64,000 bases of DNA, taken from Sialis fuliginosa. Taxonomy: Eukaryota; Arthropoda; Insecta; Megaloptera; Sialidae. Location of the stretch: contig OY540812.1 in the NCBI GenBank assembly GCA_961205875.1, positions 8,370,001-8,434,000 on the forward strand, given 5' to 3'. The notes under the pieces are model-generated. The model ran no database searches, had not been told where the DNA came from, and worked only from the letters and a program-made list of their open reading frames with translations. Positions 34,138 to 46,400 of the stretch are shown in pieces (the first letter of the stretch is position 1; each line of letters begins with the position of its first letter). The position numbers and the translations under genes were made by a program.

Positions 34138-35012
34138 TTTCAACTTGATACACAGGCACACGGACAACAAACTTTGAGGAACCCTAAAAATAAATAAATA
34201 ATTTTTTTCTATTTCTGTAAAAATATGTATTTAACTGTGTAACTCTGGTTGGTACAATGAAAATAATTTTAAATAAGTATAGTATATAAGCTGTATTAAG
34301 TTAGAAAGGAACAGAGATGTTTCTTTTATTCCACTTCTCCCATGTATTTTGAAAATCTAAAATAAAATACATATTTAATTAATAATCCGTTTCAATATAC
34401 GTGTAGGTAGTAGGTACACAGACATACAGGATAACGTGATGTCATAAACAATTCACAAAACAATACAAAGAAAATGTTTCATGCTATTAAACTTAATAAC
34501 AAAAAGATAAAAGCTTTGTGAATACAAAGATGATGAGACTGTACACAGAATAATGAATTCATACGAAAGCGCTTACTTGTTAAACGAGGATTTGTTTTAT
34601 TCCACCGAAATAATTTATGTAAAAAACACACCGTATACATGTTGTACATAAAGTCGGATTTCGCTTGACTCTATTGTAACCACTCTCATTTGACTATATT
34701 ATAATCGCATATTACGCGAATTTTCACTCATATCTTTTTCTGTAAATAACGAACATTAAGAATATAAAGACATGCATGCAGTACTTCTGTGTGGTCTCGT
34801 ATATTTAGATAGAAATCTGATTTGGGTGAATTTGTGGTGAACTCAACGACTTTTGGTATTTTGTAATTTAATTTTAGAGAATTTTATGAAACTCTTGTTA
34901 AGCTAGGATTAGTAGAGATATAGAAACTTTTTAGTTATGTATTCTTTTATATTTAACATTTATTTTTTATAAAAAAATAAATAAAAATACATGGGTAAAT
35001 AGATATATTTGA

Positions 35013-35352
35013 ATTAATCCATAAATTACGTCACTCAAATTTCATGGTCCCCCCCTTTCCCCCGGACCTTGTCAAAAGTTGTCACATTCGTGTGACCCTC
35101 CCTGTTGTGATGTCACAATTTTAGAAACAATAAGTAGGTACTCAAAATCAATGAAAAAATAAAACAAAATAAATATCCTTTCGTTTTCCTTGGCTGTTAA
35201 TTTTTGCTCTAAGGATTCATATAAAATTTATTGTTTTTTTTTTTTAGATGTGACATCACGAAGTTTATGACTCCCCCCCCCCTGTTACACAATGTCACAC
35301 TTTGTAGTCCCCTCCTCCCCCTCAACGTGTGACGTAATTTGTGGTTGATCCC
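35013..35352. mobile_element. TIR element with AAATTACGTCAC ends
   Basis: The left end ATCCATAAATTACGTCAC (about 35017-35034) is matched by GTGACGTAATTTGTGGTTGAT (ends about 35350). Subterminal C-rich runs (CCCCCCC near 35050, 35275 and 35315) and TGTGACATCACG/GATGTCACA motifs also mirror each other. It matches a very widespread arthropod MITE end structure. Exact edges and target duplication are uncertain. Confidence 0.5.
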
Positions 35353-35359
35353 TTTTTAT

Positions 35360-38300
35360 ATTTGTATATCTAGGAAAAAAGTTATGGATAAAATTTACTC
35401 TTGAATTGGTTGTTATTCCCATAGACGCTAACCCTGGATTAGGGATGCAGCGATAGCCCACCTCAACGTGATTCCACAGGGGCTTTTTGTTTATTTAGTA
35501 AGTTAAGAAAAACACCAAATTTTAGGTTAGTTATAAAAACATGAAATTTTAGAGTCATATTTCATGCATTAAACATCAATTTGTCATAGAAATATCAACT
35601 TTAAGATATGAAAATAAGAAAAAAAATCGTAACTTACCGTATAAACAATAATATTAATTATGTTTCATGTAAATTTTTATTTTTTTGGTATTAAACTGTA
35701 TGCTTCAATTGTTAATTCATAAAATATATTTACTGTATTAAAACATTTAATGAAAATTAAATTTAAATACTACAGTATAGAGTAAATGGTTGATAAATAA
35801 TACTACCTATATCCTATAAAAAATAATTAACGATTTCATTGATAAAATTTTTATGTTTACATCGAAATAAGAGGATTTTAAATATGTAGATATAATCCTA
35901 TGTAACTACACATACGAATCTTTATTCGGTAATTGATTGAATATGTACATCATTACATTTACTGTAGTTAAAGTAGCTTATACACCCTTATTTGTTCATT
36001 ACCCTATTAATTTTGTAGTTATTTTCCGTTTGTCGGCACATTTAGTTTTATCATAGGCGTCATTTTGTTAGTTAGTTTTTACCTACATATATAAATTTGT
36101 TTAATATCTTAGTGACAAAAGTGAATTTAGAAATCGTTTTTACCTAATTATATAATGTTTAGTATATAGGTAACTATATATAGATGCAATAATTTTTAAA
36201 ATACTGTGTTTTTACACTTAACATACAATTCACCAATTGTTTTTAAAACAATTATTATTTAAAATATACAAGTTTTGTTTAAAAAATAATAAATATTAGA
36301 TGTATGAATCCTATGTATGTATATATGCAGTAAAGTCAAGCAAATATAAGTAAAATAAAATGATTCTAATATTAAATTATTTATAGTAGACGCCCATGTT
36401 CTATCTATTATAAAATCCTTGGACTGAAATCGGTAGCTGCAGCAGCTTAACAAAGTTTGAAATGCAAAAAATGTCCCCAAGTTAGCATTCAGATATGCAC
36501 CGGTAGATAGCAGCTTATTAGGCACAGCTTAAGGGTCATTATTCAAGGATACGTCATCGAGGCGTTATCTCGACTCGCTATCTACACATACACATACACA
36601 TACATACAGACACACAGACGCAAGAAAGGTTGGACCCATTTCTGGTTTAATATAGTAGAGCTGGTTGCCTCAACTATCATCTGTCGCTTTCTATATATAT
36701 TATGTACATTTATCTCTCCTAGAAGGTATTTTTCTTGCATATTTTTTTTAAATAAAAACATTCCGTTGTTTAATCAGTATCTGATATGTCATTAATTTGT
36801 CTCGATATTTTGAAAAATATTTTATAGATCAAAAGGCTATTAAAAATCCATTAGATATCTACTTTATTATATTTGTTTCTCATTTGAAATTAAATAACAA
36901 TAAGACAATATTAAATTAAAACGCTCTATTTTTTCCCTTCCCATTTTTTAAGAAAATGAGAAGCGATGTGATCTACCGCATTTACTTAACTTTTATGTTG
37001 CACATTAAAAAATAGATAAAAATAAATTTTGATTATTTTTTTATACTCATCAAAAAAGCGATCAATATGTCTATATAGAAGAAGAAGCAATATTCAAATT
37101 TCAAAACAGCCGTACCTGCATAAAAAATAAATAACAATTTTTAAGATTGAAATGTATACTTTTCAATGCTCTTTACATATTGAATTTTCAGTCATTTCCC
37201 TCAGAGCAATGTAACTTCCAAATGCTTTTCTAGATATGACATCCGTTTTTTTTTACAGATGGTCATTTGTTTGCTTATTTTCAAATAAATAGAAAGTATA
37301 AATTTCAAACTTTAAAATGCGCTTTTTTAAGTCTATATACAATCATTTTTACGATGATAACAAAGCTCTGATCCCTGATTTTATTTGATGGCTGAATAAA
37401 TATTTAAAATTTGTCATGATGGACCAAAATTAAAGCCCCAATCGTCGTTTAGGTCCCCCCCTTTCCATATTTTATACTTTTGCACTGAATAATAATATTT
37501 ATATACAAATACTATAAAATCAAACAATGTATTTTAGTACCAAATTTTCTAAATAATACAAAAACCGAAACATCTGTATTTTAATACAGACATTTATTTA
37601 CGGTTGAAGTTACATTACAAACACGTTAATTCGCATTTCGAGAAGATGCTGTCTATCTGTTTAAATTTAAATTACAAACAGACATTCAGAAGAATTCGAC
37701 GTTAGTTTAAACGCCAATTAAGATGCTACCGTGCATAGCGCGATTGAGAAAGACATGTGTGTTTAATATGTATCAGGATAGAGAAGGACAGATGTAGCTT
37801 AATACAAATAACTTCCTCTGGAGACGTACAGGACGTTGTCAGTCGTTAAATAATTGTAAAAGAGAGAAAACAAATGTAAATAATTTGGATGAATTGTACT
37901 AAATGACTGAATAGAAATAGTTCGAACAATCAACATTTAATTGCCCACCCAGAATGCTAAATAAAAATAATTAATATTTTTAGGAAGACAGATAAAATCT
38001 GTACTATATTTTTATATGATATTTGTTTTTAGTACTCTTTAGGTGGATACTAGAGAACTAGAGATACTCATAGTAAGAGTTCTGAGAGCCCAGAATCGAT
38101 TTCTAATTAATAATAGCCAAGTTTCACAAATAGTATACTTCATATAATAATATGATAACCAAATGTTTTAATTTTTAATTTAAATTTAATTTGTATGCTT
38201 GATAATTATAATACATACATTAATTTTTTAATAAATCGTGTGGTCGCACTGGTCAGTTTGGATAAAAATAGCGACGTTGTCATAACTTTTACTGGAATAT

Positions 38301-38390
38301 GTCTTGTGTTTACCTACATTATGATGTTACAATTTATACATATTATATGTACATATATTACGTGCAGTGATTTTAAGATGCGATTTAGAC
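35360..38390. other. intergenic with candidate regulatory islands
   Basis: No gene is recognised. GC-richer non-repetitive blocks lie at about 36480-36690 (includes a CACATACACATACACATACA microsatellite) and 37590-37850. A C-rich repeat scrap lies near 37440-37465. The rest is plain AT-rich sequence. The islands might be msh enhancers about 11-12 kb upstream; this is inferred from composition only. Confidence 0.3.
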
Positions 38391-38398
38391 TTTAGTTT

Positions 38399-38821
38399 TT
38401 AACCCTTCGTTAGGATATTTTTCCACACACCGGCAAAACCGATGCCGGTTGCAATGTAATCAAATCAGAGCTTTTCCTCGTAGACCGGTCCGGCTAATTT
38501 GCCGGTGACTACACCGGCACCATCAAATGCTGCCAGCGTTGAACTCAACAATCGGATAAGTACCTTACAATCAACAGAGGATGTACCCAATACTGCCTTT
38601 TTTATATTTGTGATTTATATACTTCCTTCTGAGGTATAATAACCCAAGAACGTAACGCTTATTGAACACTGCAGACATGTTTCTATCACCACAGCTAGAA
38701 CTCAACTACACCGGCACTGAGAATGCCGGTGTGTAGAAAAAGAGCTATGGCCGGTGCCGGCGACGGCTCCGGCACCTGTTTTGCCAGTGTGTGATAAAAC
38801 AGCCTTAGGCGCGTGGATTAC
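38399..38821. mobile_element. GC-rich TIR element with CCGGCACC subrepeats
   Basis: Inverted termini of about 30 bases start TTAGGATATTTTTC (38410) and end CAGCCTTA (38807), with a conserved core CACACACCGGCAAAAC (38424-38439) against GTTTTGCCAGTGTGTG (38778-38793). Outside them TTAACCC (38399) and GGATTAC (38815-38821) may be a piggyBac-type edge with one TTAA mutated. Inside, CCGGTGCCGG/CCGGCACC words recur at least eight times in both orientations, in stark contrast to AT-rich surroundings. No transposase frame. Confidence 0.55.
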
Positions 38822-38829
38822 AGACATAA

Positions 38830-41000
38830 GCATGAATTATTTGTAAATTAAAAAAATAAAATTTATACCGATTTTAACCGAACTTGTTTTAAAGTAAACT
38901 TATTTAATTTATTTTCTATATTATTTTATAGTGAATACATACAAATGTTTGTATATATATATTCATTACGTGCATCAATTAAATGTGTTAATTAAATAAT
39001 AAAATTAATAGTAAATATGTAAAATACTCCAAGGTGAAAATATACTGTGGGAACTACCTTTTGTTTATCTCATAGGAATGATAATTAAAAGTGCATCTGA
39101 GTAAATACATAGTAAAATTGTTTTATTGTATATTTTATTTTATGACATGGAATAAAACACTATGTATGTTGTATAAAGATTTCTAAATTGAAGTATAAAT
39201 TTTAATGTGACCAATTAATGAACTGTTTGAAATGAATGATGTTGTTATCAAAGATCTACATCCAATAATATATGGCTTCAAAGTTAATATATCTTGTATT
39301 TTCTAATAAATTTTAAATTGGTAATATGATGTTCGCATTTTATTATGTACCTTAATTGACATTTAAATTTTAAAATTATCTCTAGAAACTCTTTGATTTC
39401 CATTTGTAACAATTCGAATTAATTAAAAAAAATAAAAAATTGTATAAATAAAGGTAGCAAAAAATGTTTTTCATTTTTTTGGTTTATTTTACAAGTGTGG
39501 AAAAATAAAAAATAAATCCATTTTTTAACATTCCTGAATTTTTTTTTATAATCATTCTTATTATTATACAGGATCACCTTTTCCTGTATATTATAGTAGA
39601 GAATCACGTTAGCTATTGCAATTTTGATGGGGTATATTCATTTTTGTATATTCAAAAAATCTAATTTGATTGACTAATTATTATATGCATAACTATATAA
39701 CACAATGTGCAAAAATTTGATTCACAAAATTTTGTATACTCATGTTTCAATAAAGACAAGCATAGACCAAAATTACGCTCTATCTCTTTTTTTATGATGA
39801 GTCGTTTTTCGAATCAGATGCACAGTCGATGCTCTATACTTATGTGCATAATGTTAATTTTCTCTTAGATATAAACTTAAAACCCTTGAAGAAATAACAG
39901 CAACTATTCATGTTATGCTTTGCATACAATCAATGCCAACAAATATTTAGGATCGTTTAGTTCGAATTAAGCATTTATATATAACATTTTCTGCCAACAT
40001 GTGTTATTCTTGAATGTCCTCTGTCTCTGCACCATCTGCCACTAATTATATTGCCATAAATAATTACTGTCATTGTAATTCAATTTTACTTTTATTTTCA
40101 GCATGTCGTAAACAAAAGTTGTGATATTACTGGATTTGTACTAAAATAAATTTGTAATTTACTAATTGTTTTGAAATTTGGGACAGATATGTGCATATAT
40201 TTCAAGTACTGAGTAATGAAAAATATAATTCTTCTCTTAACAGACTTAAAAATTTTATTTAAAATTTGATAAAAAAGTGTATAGGTAGTAGGTAGATGCA
40301 GATATCTATTATATTTTCATTTGTACATTTTTTAATTTCACACAGAATAATAAAAATGCACTTATTGCATAAAAACAACAATGGCTTCTTAACAAGAATT
40401 AATCTACAACACATTCGTACAAACACACATACATACACTTCATTAGACAACAAGAACAATAGCGTAGTATGATATATTGCATACTCGACATTAATGGGTT
40501 ACAACAGACACTGAATTCCTACAATTAAACCTTGATACTTATTTGTATTCAGAATAACTAAATATCCAATTACCGTCGAAAGAATAAAAACCCAATACCA
40601 TTAAAACTCACATTATAAAAAGATCTCATATGTACCTCCTCTTTTATTCTAAAGTGCATTCGATGCACATGTCTTTGTTGTTCATTTAATTAAAACATTC
40701 AAAAAGTGAACAGGATACATTCGTGTACACGTTACATTTAATTATTGCGCCAATTATCGAACAGCTTCTGTTTTAGAAGTACAAATAAATAAATTACAAC
40801 AAAGACATCCATTGATGATTATCTAGATACCCAGAAGACGACGTATTTGAAATAAAATTAACTATCCTTTTTTGTTCTAGATACTTCTATGTAAATGTAC
40901 AAATGAAATGTTATAAATATCTACACTTTTTACTTTATTATACCTACCTCTGTATATGAAATATACGTACATATATATGCATAGTACCTATAAGAAAGTA
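38830..41000. other. intergenic AT-rich stretch
   Basis: No gene is recognised. One fragment at about 39775-39845 (CTCTATCTCTTT, then TCGAATCAGATGCACAGTC) matches the repeat ends at 55080-55860. The open frames at 39419-39607 and 40259-40459 are A+T low-complexity. Confidence 0.5.
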
Positions 41001-41004
41001 TAGT

Positions 41005-41410
41005 GAAGCCGATTTTTTCGAAATCTGGATTTTGATGGAATTATCCATTTTAACCTTCCCTGTGTGTCTGTCGGTCTGTCTGTAAGCGTTGTAATTCAAA
41101 TACGACAAATCGTAGAAGAGTAAAATTTTATATTAAGATTTATTTTATTTTATTTATATATTTATTTATTTTTGAAAACGATCTTTCAATCGGATACAGA
41201 TGTTTACTGTCGATTTTTGAATTTTTCTGATTACCTTGAAACAGTGCGAATTAGAGCAAAATGGTCAAGTTAAAAATTGTAGGTAATATTATTGTCTATA
41301 ATTTATGTACTATTCATTTTTCCGAAAAAACAATTTTTTGAAAAAAAAAATGTTTATTATAATTCAAATGGTTGATAATAGAGAAAAAAAGAAGTGGGCT
41401 CTATTTTAAT
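41005..41410. repeat. interspersed repeat, copy 2 (first copy at 29855-30290)
   Basis: The ordered blocks GATTTTTTCGAAATCTGGAT, TGTGTGTCTGTCGGTCTGTC, AACGATCTTTCAATCGGA, AGATGTTTACTGTC, AATTTATGTAC and TTCAAATGGTTGATAATAGA parallel copy 1 with many differences. Same orientation as copy 1. Confidence 0.5.
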
Positions 41411-41549
41411 ATAGAATATTTGATTTTATCCAATAACTAGGTACTGTGTTGTTAATAAAATGTTTAATTTTGTTTACATTTAATTACTTTTATACATAGT
41501 TAAATTAATTGTTAAATATTGATATAAAAAGTATCTTAATATAATAATC

Positions 41550-41913
41550 TATATAAATACCTATGTATATAGAAAAAAGTCTAGCTCAAACATCTGGACT
41601 TAGAAACGTGAAATATTACGAGTGTCTTTCTTTCATGACATAAGAAGGGATTTTCCGAAATTTTACTCCTAAGGGGAAAAAGGGTGTTAAAATGTTTTAT
41701 TTTGATACGTTTATCTATATAAGTGTTTTTACAAGTTATAAATGTGAATTTCAGGCAGACTATTATAGTAAAATAAATAAAAGTCCGACCATAAATAGGG
41801 GTAAAAAATGTTCGAGATTAGCAATATAATAGTATTATATTTTATAAATTATATAAACGTTCATGAAAATGAAAAATAACACGGGCGAAACCACGGGCGG
41901 GTCGCTAGTTAGG
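41550..41913. mobile_element. repeat ending GGGTCGCTAG|T, possibly Helitron-like
   Basis: The 3' end reads AACCACGGGCGGGTCGCTAG then T at 41913. CTAG before T is the Helitron 3' rule, and the GC-rich GGGCGAAACCACGGGC just before it can form a short hairpin. The body starts near CTATATAAATACCTATG and GTCTAGCTCAAACATCTGG. These tails are also attached to SINEs and RTE elements in some insects, so the class is uncertain. Confidence 0.4.
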
Positions 41914-42129
41914 TATAAACTAATAAATCTTAAATATGTAACTTCATATAAGATTATTTATTGAAATAACTACTTTGACTTCTGAATGGCCCATATATAT
42001 ACCAAATTAATTTATCATATGTGTAAATAGAAAAAGCATGCCAAAAACTTAAAAAAACAAAGAATGCATTTATATTAGTTATGAAATATTACATTTCGAA
42101 GAAAAAAAATGCATACATATGTACTAACG

Positions 42130-42380
42130 ACATCCAACATGAAAACAAAAAATAAAGATCATAATTTCACCGTCGATCGTCTAGCATGTCTATAGTGTCA
42201 CATTTCTATTTAACAACCATATTTAGTAAACAAACGCATCGCACAGATTCCTCGCGCTCACATTTGGCAAGACGACGTAACGTCACATCCGGGATTTCGA
42301 CATATCCCGACTCCCTATTTACCACGCTTCAATAAACTGTTAATAGATGCAAACGTTTAAGACTGCATTGTTCAAGGACA
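42130..42380. promoter_or_regulatory. candidate cis-regulatory island (upstream)
   Basis: A GC-richer, non-repetitive block. It includes CAAGACGACGTAACGTCACA (CRE-like), ATTTGGCAAG and AAACAAACGC (forkhead-like) motifs. Function is inferred from composition only. Confidence 0.15.
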
Positions 42381-42587
42381 TGCAATAGTCTCGTATTATC
42401 ACTATATTATTCCTACCATATGTGTATAGTTTTTATCGATTTTGTAATTTTAATATCTGTGCTGCTATGAGATACATGTTTGTTACATACCCTAGACAAA
42501 TCAAGAATTTGGTGTCCTTTACAAAATTTTAATTAGCTTTCAAAGATTTAATAGACTTATTATATTCTCATGGGTTATATACAATTG

Positions 42588-43000
42588 CACTAAAAATTTG
42601 ATAGTATGCACTTTGTACACTCGAACATAAATTTTAGTACTTTGTACTAAATTTTAACTCGTATTGAAGAAATGCCGATATGACGTCAGAATTGTCAAAA
42701 ATCACGTATATACATAGTTATTATTTAATAATATACACGTTAATTGGTTAGTTGTCCTCGGTTAGGGGAGTTAGGGTAATCTATTGGGGCGTAGGGAGGT
42801 TGGTTAGTATTGGTTAGGTTAAAATATAAAAAATCGCAAAAATCACAATAAATATATCAAAAATATGTAATAAATAATCTTCAAAAAATCGAATTAAAAA
42901 ACTATTAGAGGGATCATTTAGTGGAAAGTATTAATTTTTAGTGCAAAGTATTAAAATGTATGTTCGAGTGAACAAAGTGCTTATTATCATATTTTTAGTG
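42588..43000. mobile_element. CACTA-ended TIR element, 413 bp
   Basis: It begins CACTAAAAATTTGATAGTAT and ends TCATATTTTTAGTG. The inverted termini extend about 57 bases, through GCACTTTGT-CACTCGAACATA and TTTTA-TACTTTG. A second nested TACTTTGCACTAAAAATTA / CTTTCCACTAAATG unit lies in the right arm. CACTA...TAGTG ends resemble CACTA/EnSpm elements, but no target duplication is evident. A fragment of the same family is at 63125-63290. Confidence 0.65.
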
Positions 43001-43135
43001 AAATAATTTTAAAAAAAGTTCTTTTAAATAAAGTCTATCCTCACTATTTGATTCACGTTCAATTTCTCTTTTTCTGTTTTGATATTCCAATCGTCTTCTT
43101 AACTCATTCTAATATAACAAGGAAAATACAATCCC

Positions 43136-43421
43136 GGGGAAAAAAAATTAGATCTAAAGTGATCAAATCAGATCATGATAGATCTGCATTTTTAGAAAAA
43201 AAATCACATTTTTTTATTGGTTTTTGGTCTGTGGAGACTTGCAAAGATCTACAACGATCTATGCAACGTTTAAATCTCTATCACGTTCTACAACGATCTT
43301 CAGAGATCTTTGCAGGTTTCCACAGATCAAAAACCAGTGAAAAAATATGATTTTGTCTCATAAATACAGATCTATCAAGATCTGATTTGATCTCTTAATT
43401 TAGATCTAAAAATTTTTCCCG
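43136..43421. mobile_element. AGATCT-rich foldback element, 286 bp
   Basis: The whole element is an imperfect palindrome centred near 43278. GGGGAAAAAAAATTAGATCT on the left pairs with AGATCTAAAAATTTTTCCC on the right, and so on through GATCAAATCAGATC, TTGGTTTTTGGTCTGTGGA and TTGCAAAGATCT. GATC occurs over a dozen times. The 100-codon open frame running through it (43048-43350) is an artefact. Confidence 0.7.
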
Positions 43422-43429
43422 ATATGCTA

Positions 43430-46400
43430 TATTATTTTATTATTACTTTTATATAACATAATCCATCACAAATAGACAATTTCACCCTTTTATATTTGGT
43501 CGTTTTTGAGCTTCAGCATTTCCATTAATACATGTACAGACTGGCACATAGATGAAAATAGTAAAAAGTATATTTCCATCAAAAATCCCGATTTCCAAAA
43601 AAAAATCGAGATTACTTAGGTTATAAGAAAGTAAAAACAAGAATAATTGTAATAATTAAAAAATATGTGCCCTTTTGTTATGTTAAATGTTACTAAAACA
43701 GATTAAAATAAACAACAAACCTAAATCAATTAAAATAAAATTAAGAAGTACAATAGAAGCTGAAACAAAAGCCACATTGTTGGAACCTACCGACACCTAA
43801 ACTCTGATCCCATTGGTAAAATATAAACTGTACACGTGTTTCAGTTCTTACGTTTTCGTTAATTAGCTGGAATGCATTCTATATGTTGTACAATGATGAA
43901 TGGAATGTTTTGACCTACCTATATTTATCGTGTGAAATAATAAGGGGGATGAATTATGTCGTAACCTGATAACTTGGCATTTATAGTAACTATTAGTGTA
44001 TTTATCTTTAACTGGCGATTGCTTTTACAAATTAAGAACATAATCTACGACTTTGGTTTTTTATTACTAATTATATTTTTCTACTTTAATTGGTTAAATT
44101 AGTTAATGATCAGAAAATTTTTTGCGGGCTTTTTTAAGTTTGACTAGCGCGTTGATTTATCGTACTGAATCTAGTCACAAGATATTAATTAGTTGAAATT
44201 ACTTTGTGTTATTAAGGCGGCGGGAACGCTTTGTATTTTGTGATGATTATTTAATATCGATATGCATATTTGTAATTTGAAATATTTGTATATTTTAAAA
44301 ATGAGTGGATAACGAGGTGGGTTTTTTTATTACGAACCAATTTATAAAATATAGTTACATAATACTTTTTTGATAGATGATTATAAATTATTTAATTTAT
44401 ATATTTTTAATATCAGTTCGATTTTTTTCAGGTCGATCAAGATTATTTATAATTAATCAAAATGAGCTATTTCTAATTCAAAAGAAAATGATATTCATTA
44501 TGATCGAAAAATGAGATGTAAGTAGTATATTTATTTTTTACATACGCTCGGTTAACTTATGTATGTATGTATGGATACATATTTATAGATAAATTTTAAT
44601 TTCTGTGTATGTGTATGTGTGTGTGTGTCAGCTCACCCACCCGCGGTAATGAGTGGTCCATTGTGGTGTACGGGTTCGGAGTCTCTTGCATTGGCGTGAA
44701 ATGAGTCTCTAATTGGCCCACAATCACGTTGACTGTTCGCTGACTACAAATATATACATATGTATTATGTATATATATATACTTATGTGTGTGTATTCTC
44801 AAAACTTTGAATAGATTCGTAATTGCATTGTGTTCCAACAGTCTTCACGCACGGTAAAATATTTGTTTTGTTGTAAACACCAGTAGTCGTTCAACTAAAA
44901 CTATCTGGCCAAATTTTATATTCTTCATACAATTTATTATTAATATTATTTTTATAAAAAAAAGAATTATCTTGAATAATAAATGCATGTGATATAAATA
45001 CTAATATGTATTTGATATACATTTTAATTTATTGAAAGGTACAGTACTTAAACATTTTAATATTTGTAAATCTTGGTTTCTGAGTGTTATCTGCATCGTT
45101 GTAGTCATTATGTCAGTTTATTCAACAACCAGAATGACGCAGCTTAGGTATATTCTGGTACACCTTTGTATTTTAATGTTTATTTATAATTTATAATATC
45201 AAAAACTATTTTGTACCTTATTGCTCATTTCATTTGAATCATTAATATACAAAAAAAATATTATTAACATTTATTCTAGAGACTCTTATAAAAAATATAT
45301 TTCAGAGAGAATATATAAATCAGAATAAATATAAAATAAATAAATGATATTTTCAATATGATGTATAGATTTATATTTAAAAACATTTTGAGGATCACTG
45401 GATATATAATGCTCAACACGTATCATACATAAGAGATATCCGTGTGTAAAAATAGTAAATTACACGTCATTAAAAGTAATTTGATAAATTGTGTATTAAT
45501 AAAAAATCACTCAATAATTCATTCGTCTAAATTGAATAACACCTTTTAAGTTATAAATTGAGCAGACAATATATCATTTTCGAAATTAAATTCAAAAATA
45601 TTGAATAGTATAAATCATCACATAATGCATCTTGCGACTACTAAATTATTGTTATCCATGACTTGTTTTGGTAAGCAAAAATCATACAAACATGTTATAA
45701 TTTCTTCAGAATATTTAATTTATTTATTTGAGTTTGAGTTATCGTTGTAATTAAGACAAAAAAATATAATTTTATTTTTTTAAGGGGGGGGAGAGACTTG
45801 CACACATGACTTTTTATTAGCTTATAAAACCAATCACAACTAAATTTTAAAAATATTTGATTGCACATTGAAAAACAGTTTTTGTTCCATTGTACAGTCT
45901 AGAGTATTCTAGAGGGCTTAAATTTTGACAAAAACAAAAAACATCCGTTAATTTTACATAATTAGCTTCTAGTTAAAAAAAGTTCTTCTCAAAAAAACTG
46001 TTTTGAGAAAAACGCGAAGTTGAAAACTGAAATTCTCGATTCTTCAAATCGCATATCATTCTTAGAGTTTTTAAAAATAAAAAATTTATTAAGGGCCCCA
46101 AAAACATTCTTTAACTCTATATTTCTTTTAAAATTTTGTGGATTGTATTCTATATCTATCAATTATACTTGCACTGTTTAGTTCTATGGCGAAGGTACTC
46201 AAAAAGACCATTGAATTTCAGTCTAAAAACAGTATTTTTATATAGAATTAAAAATATTTTTTATGACCCTATGAATTACTTGGTTGTTACGGATATATTT
46301 AACGGAGTTTTTTTTTAGAATATGATATATACCTATCTGGTTCTTATTCATCCTAATAAATAATGTGTTTCTTTTTCGGAAAATACTTTTTATAGATACC

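Larger units (their letters stand above)
33281..34190. mobile_element. GGGTTCCGTA repeat interrupted by a nested element
   Basis: The left part starts GAGGGTTCCGTATCG (33281). The right part ends CACACGGACAACAAACTTTG and AGGAACCCTAAAAA (34158-34190), giving inverted GGGTTCC/GGAACCC ends. Between about 33628 and 34080 lies unrelated sequence starting AGAGCCGGCCCTAACAAG, with a 161-bp tandem repeat, interpreted as an insertion. Neither part has a coding frame. Confidence 0.4.

Noticed and set aside
43048..43350. 100-codon open frame
   Set aside because: Most of it lies inside the AGATCT foldback, and its lack of stops comes from the palindromic GATC words.
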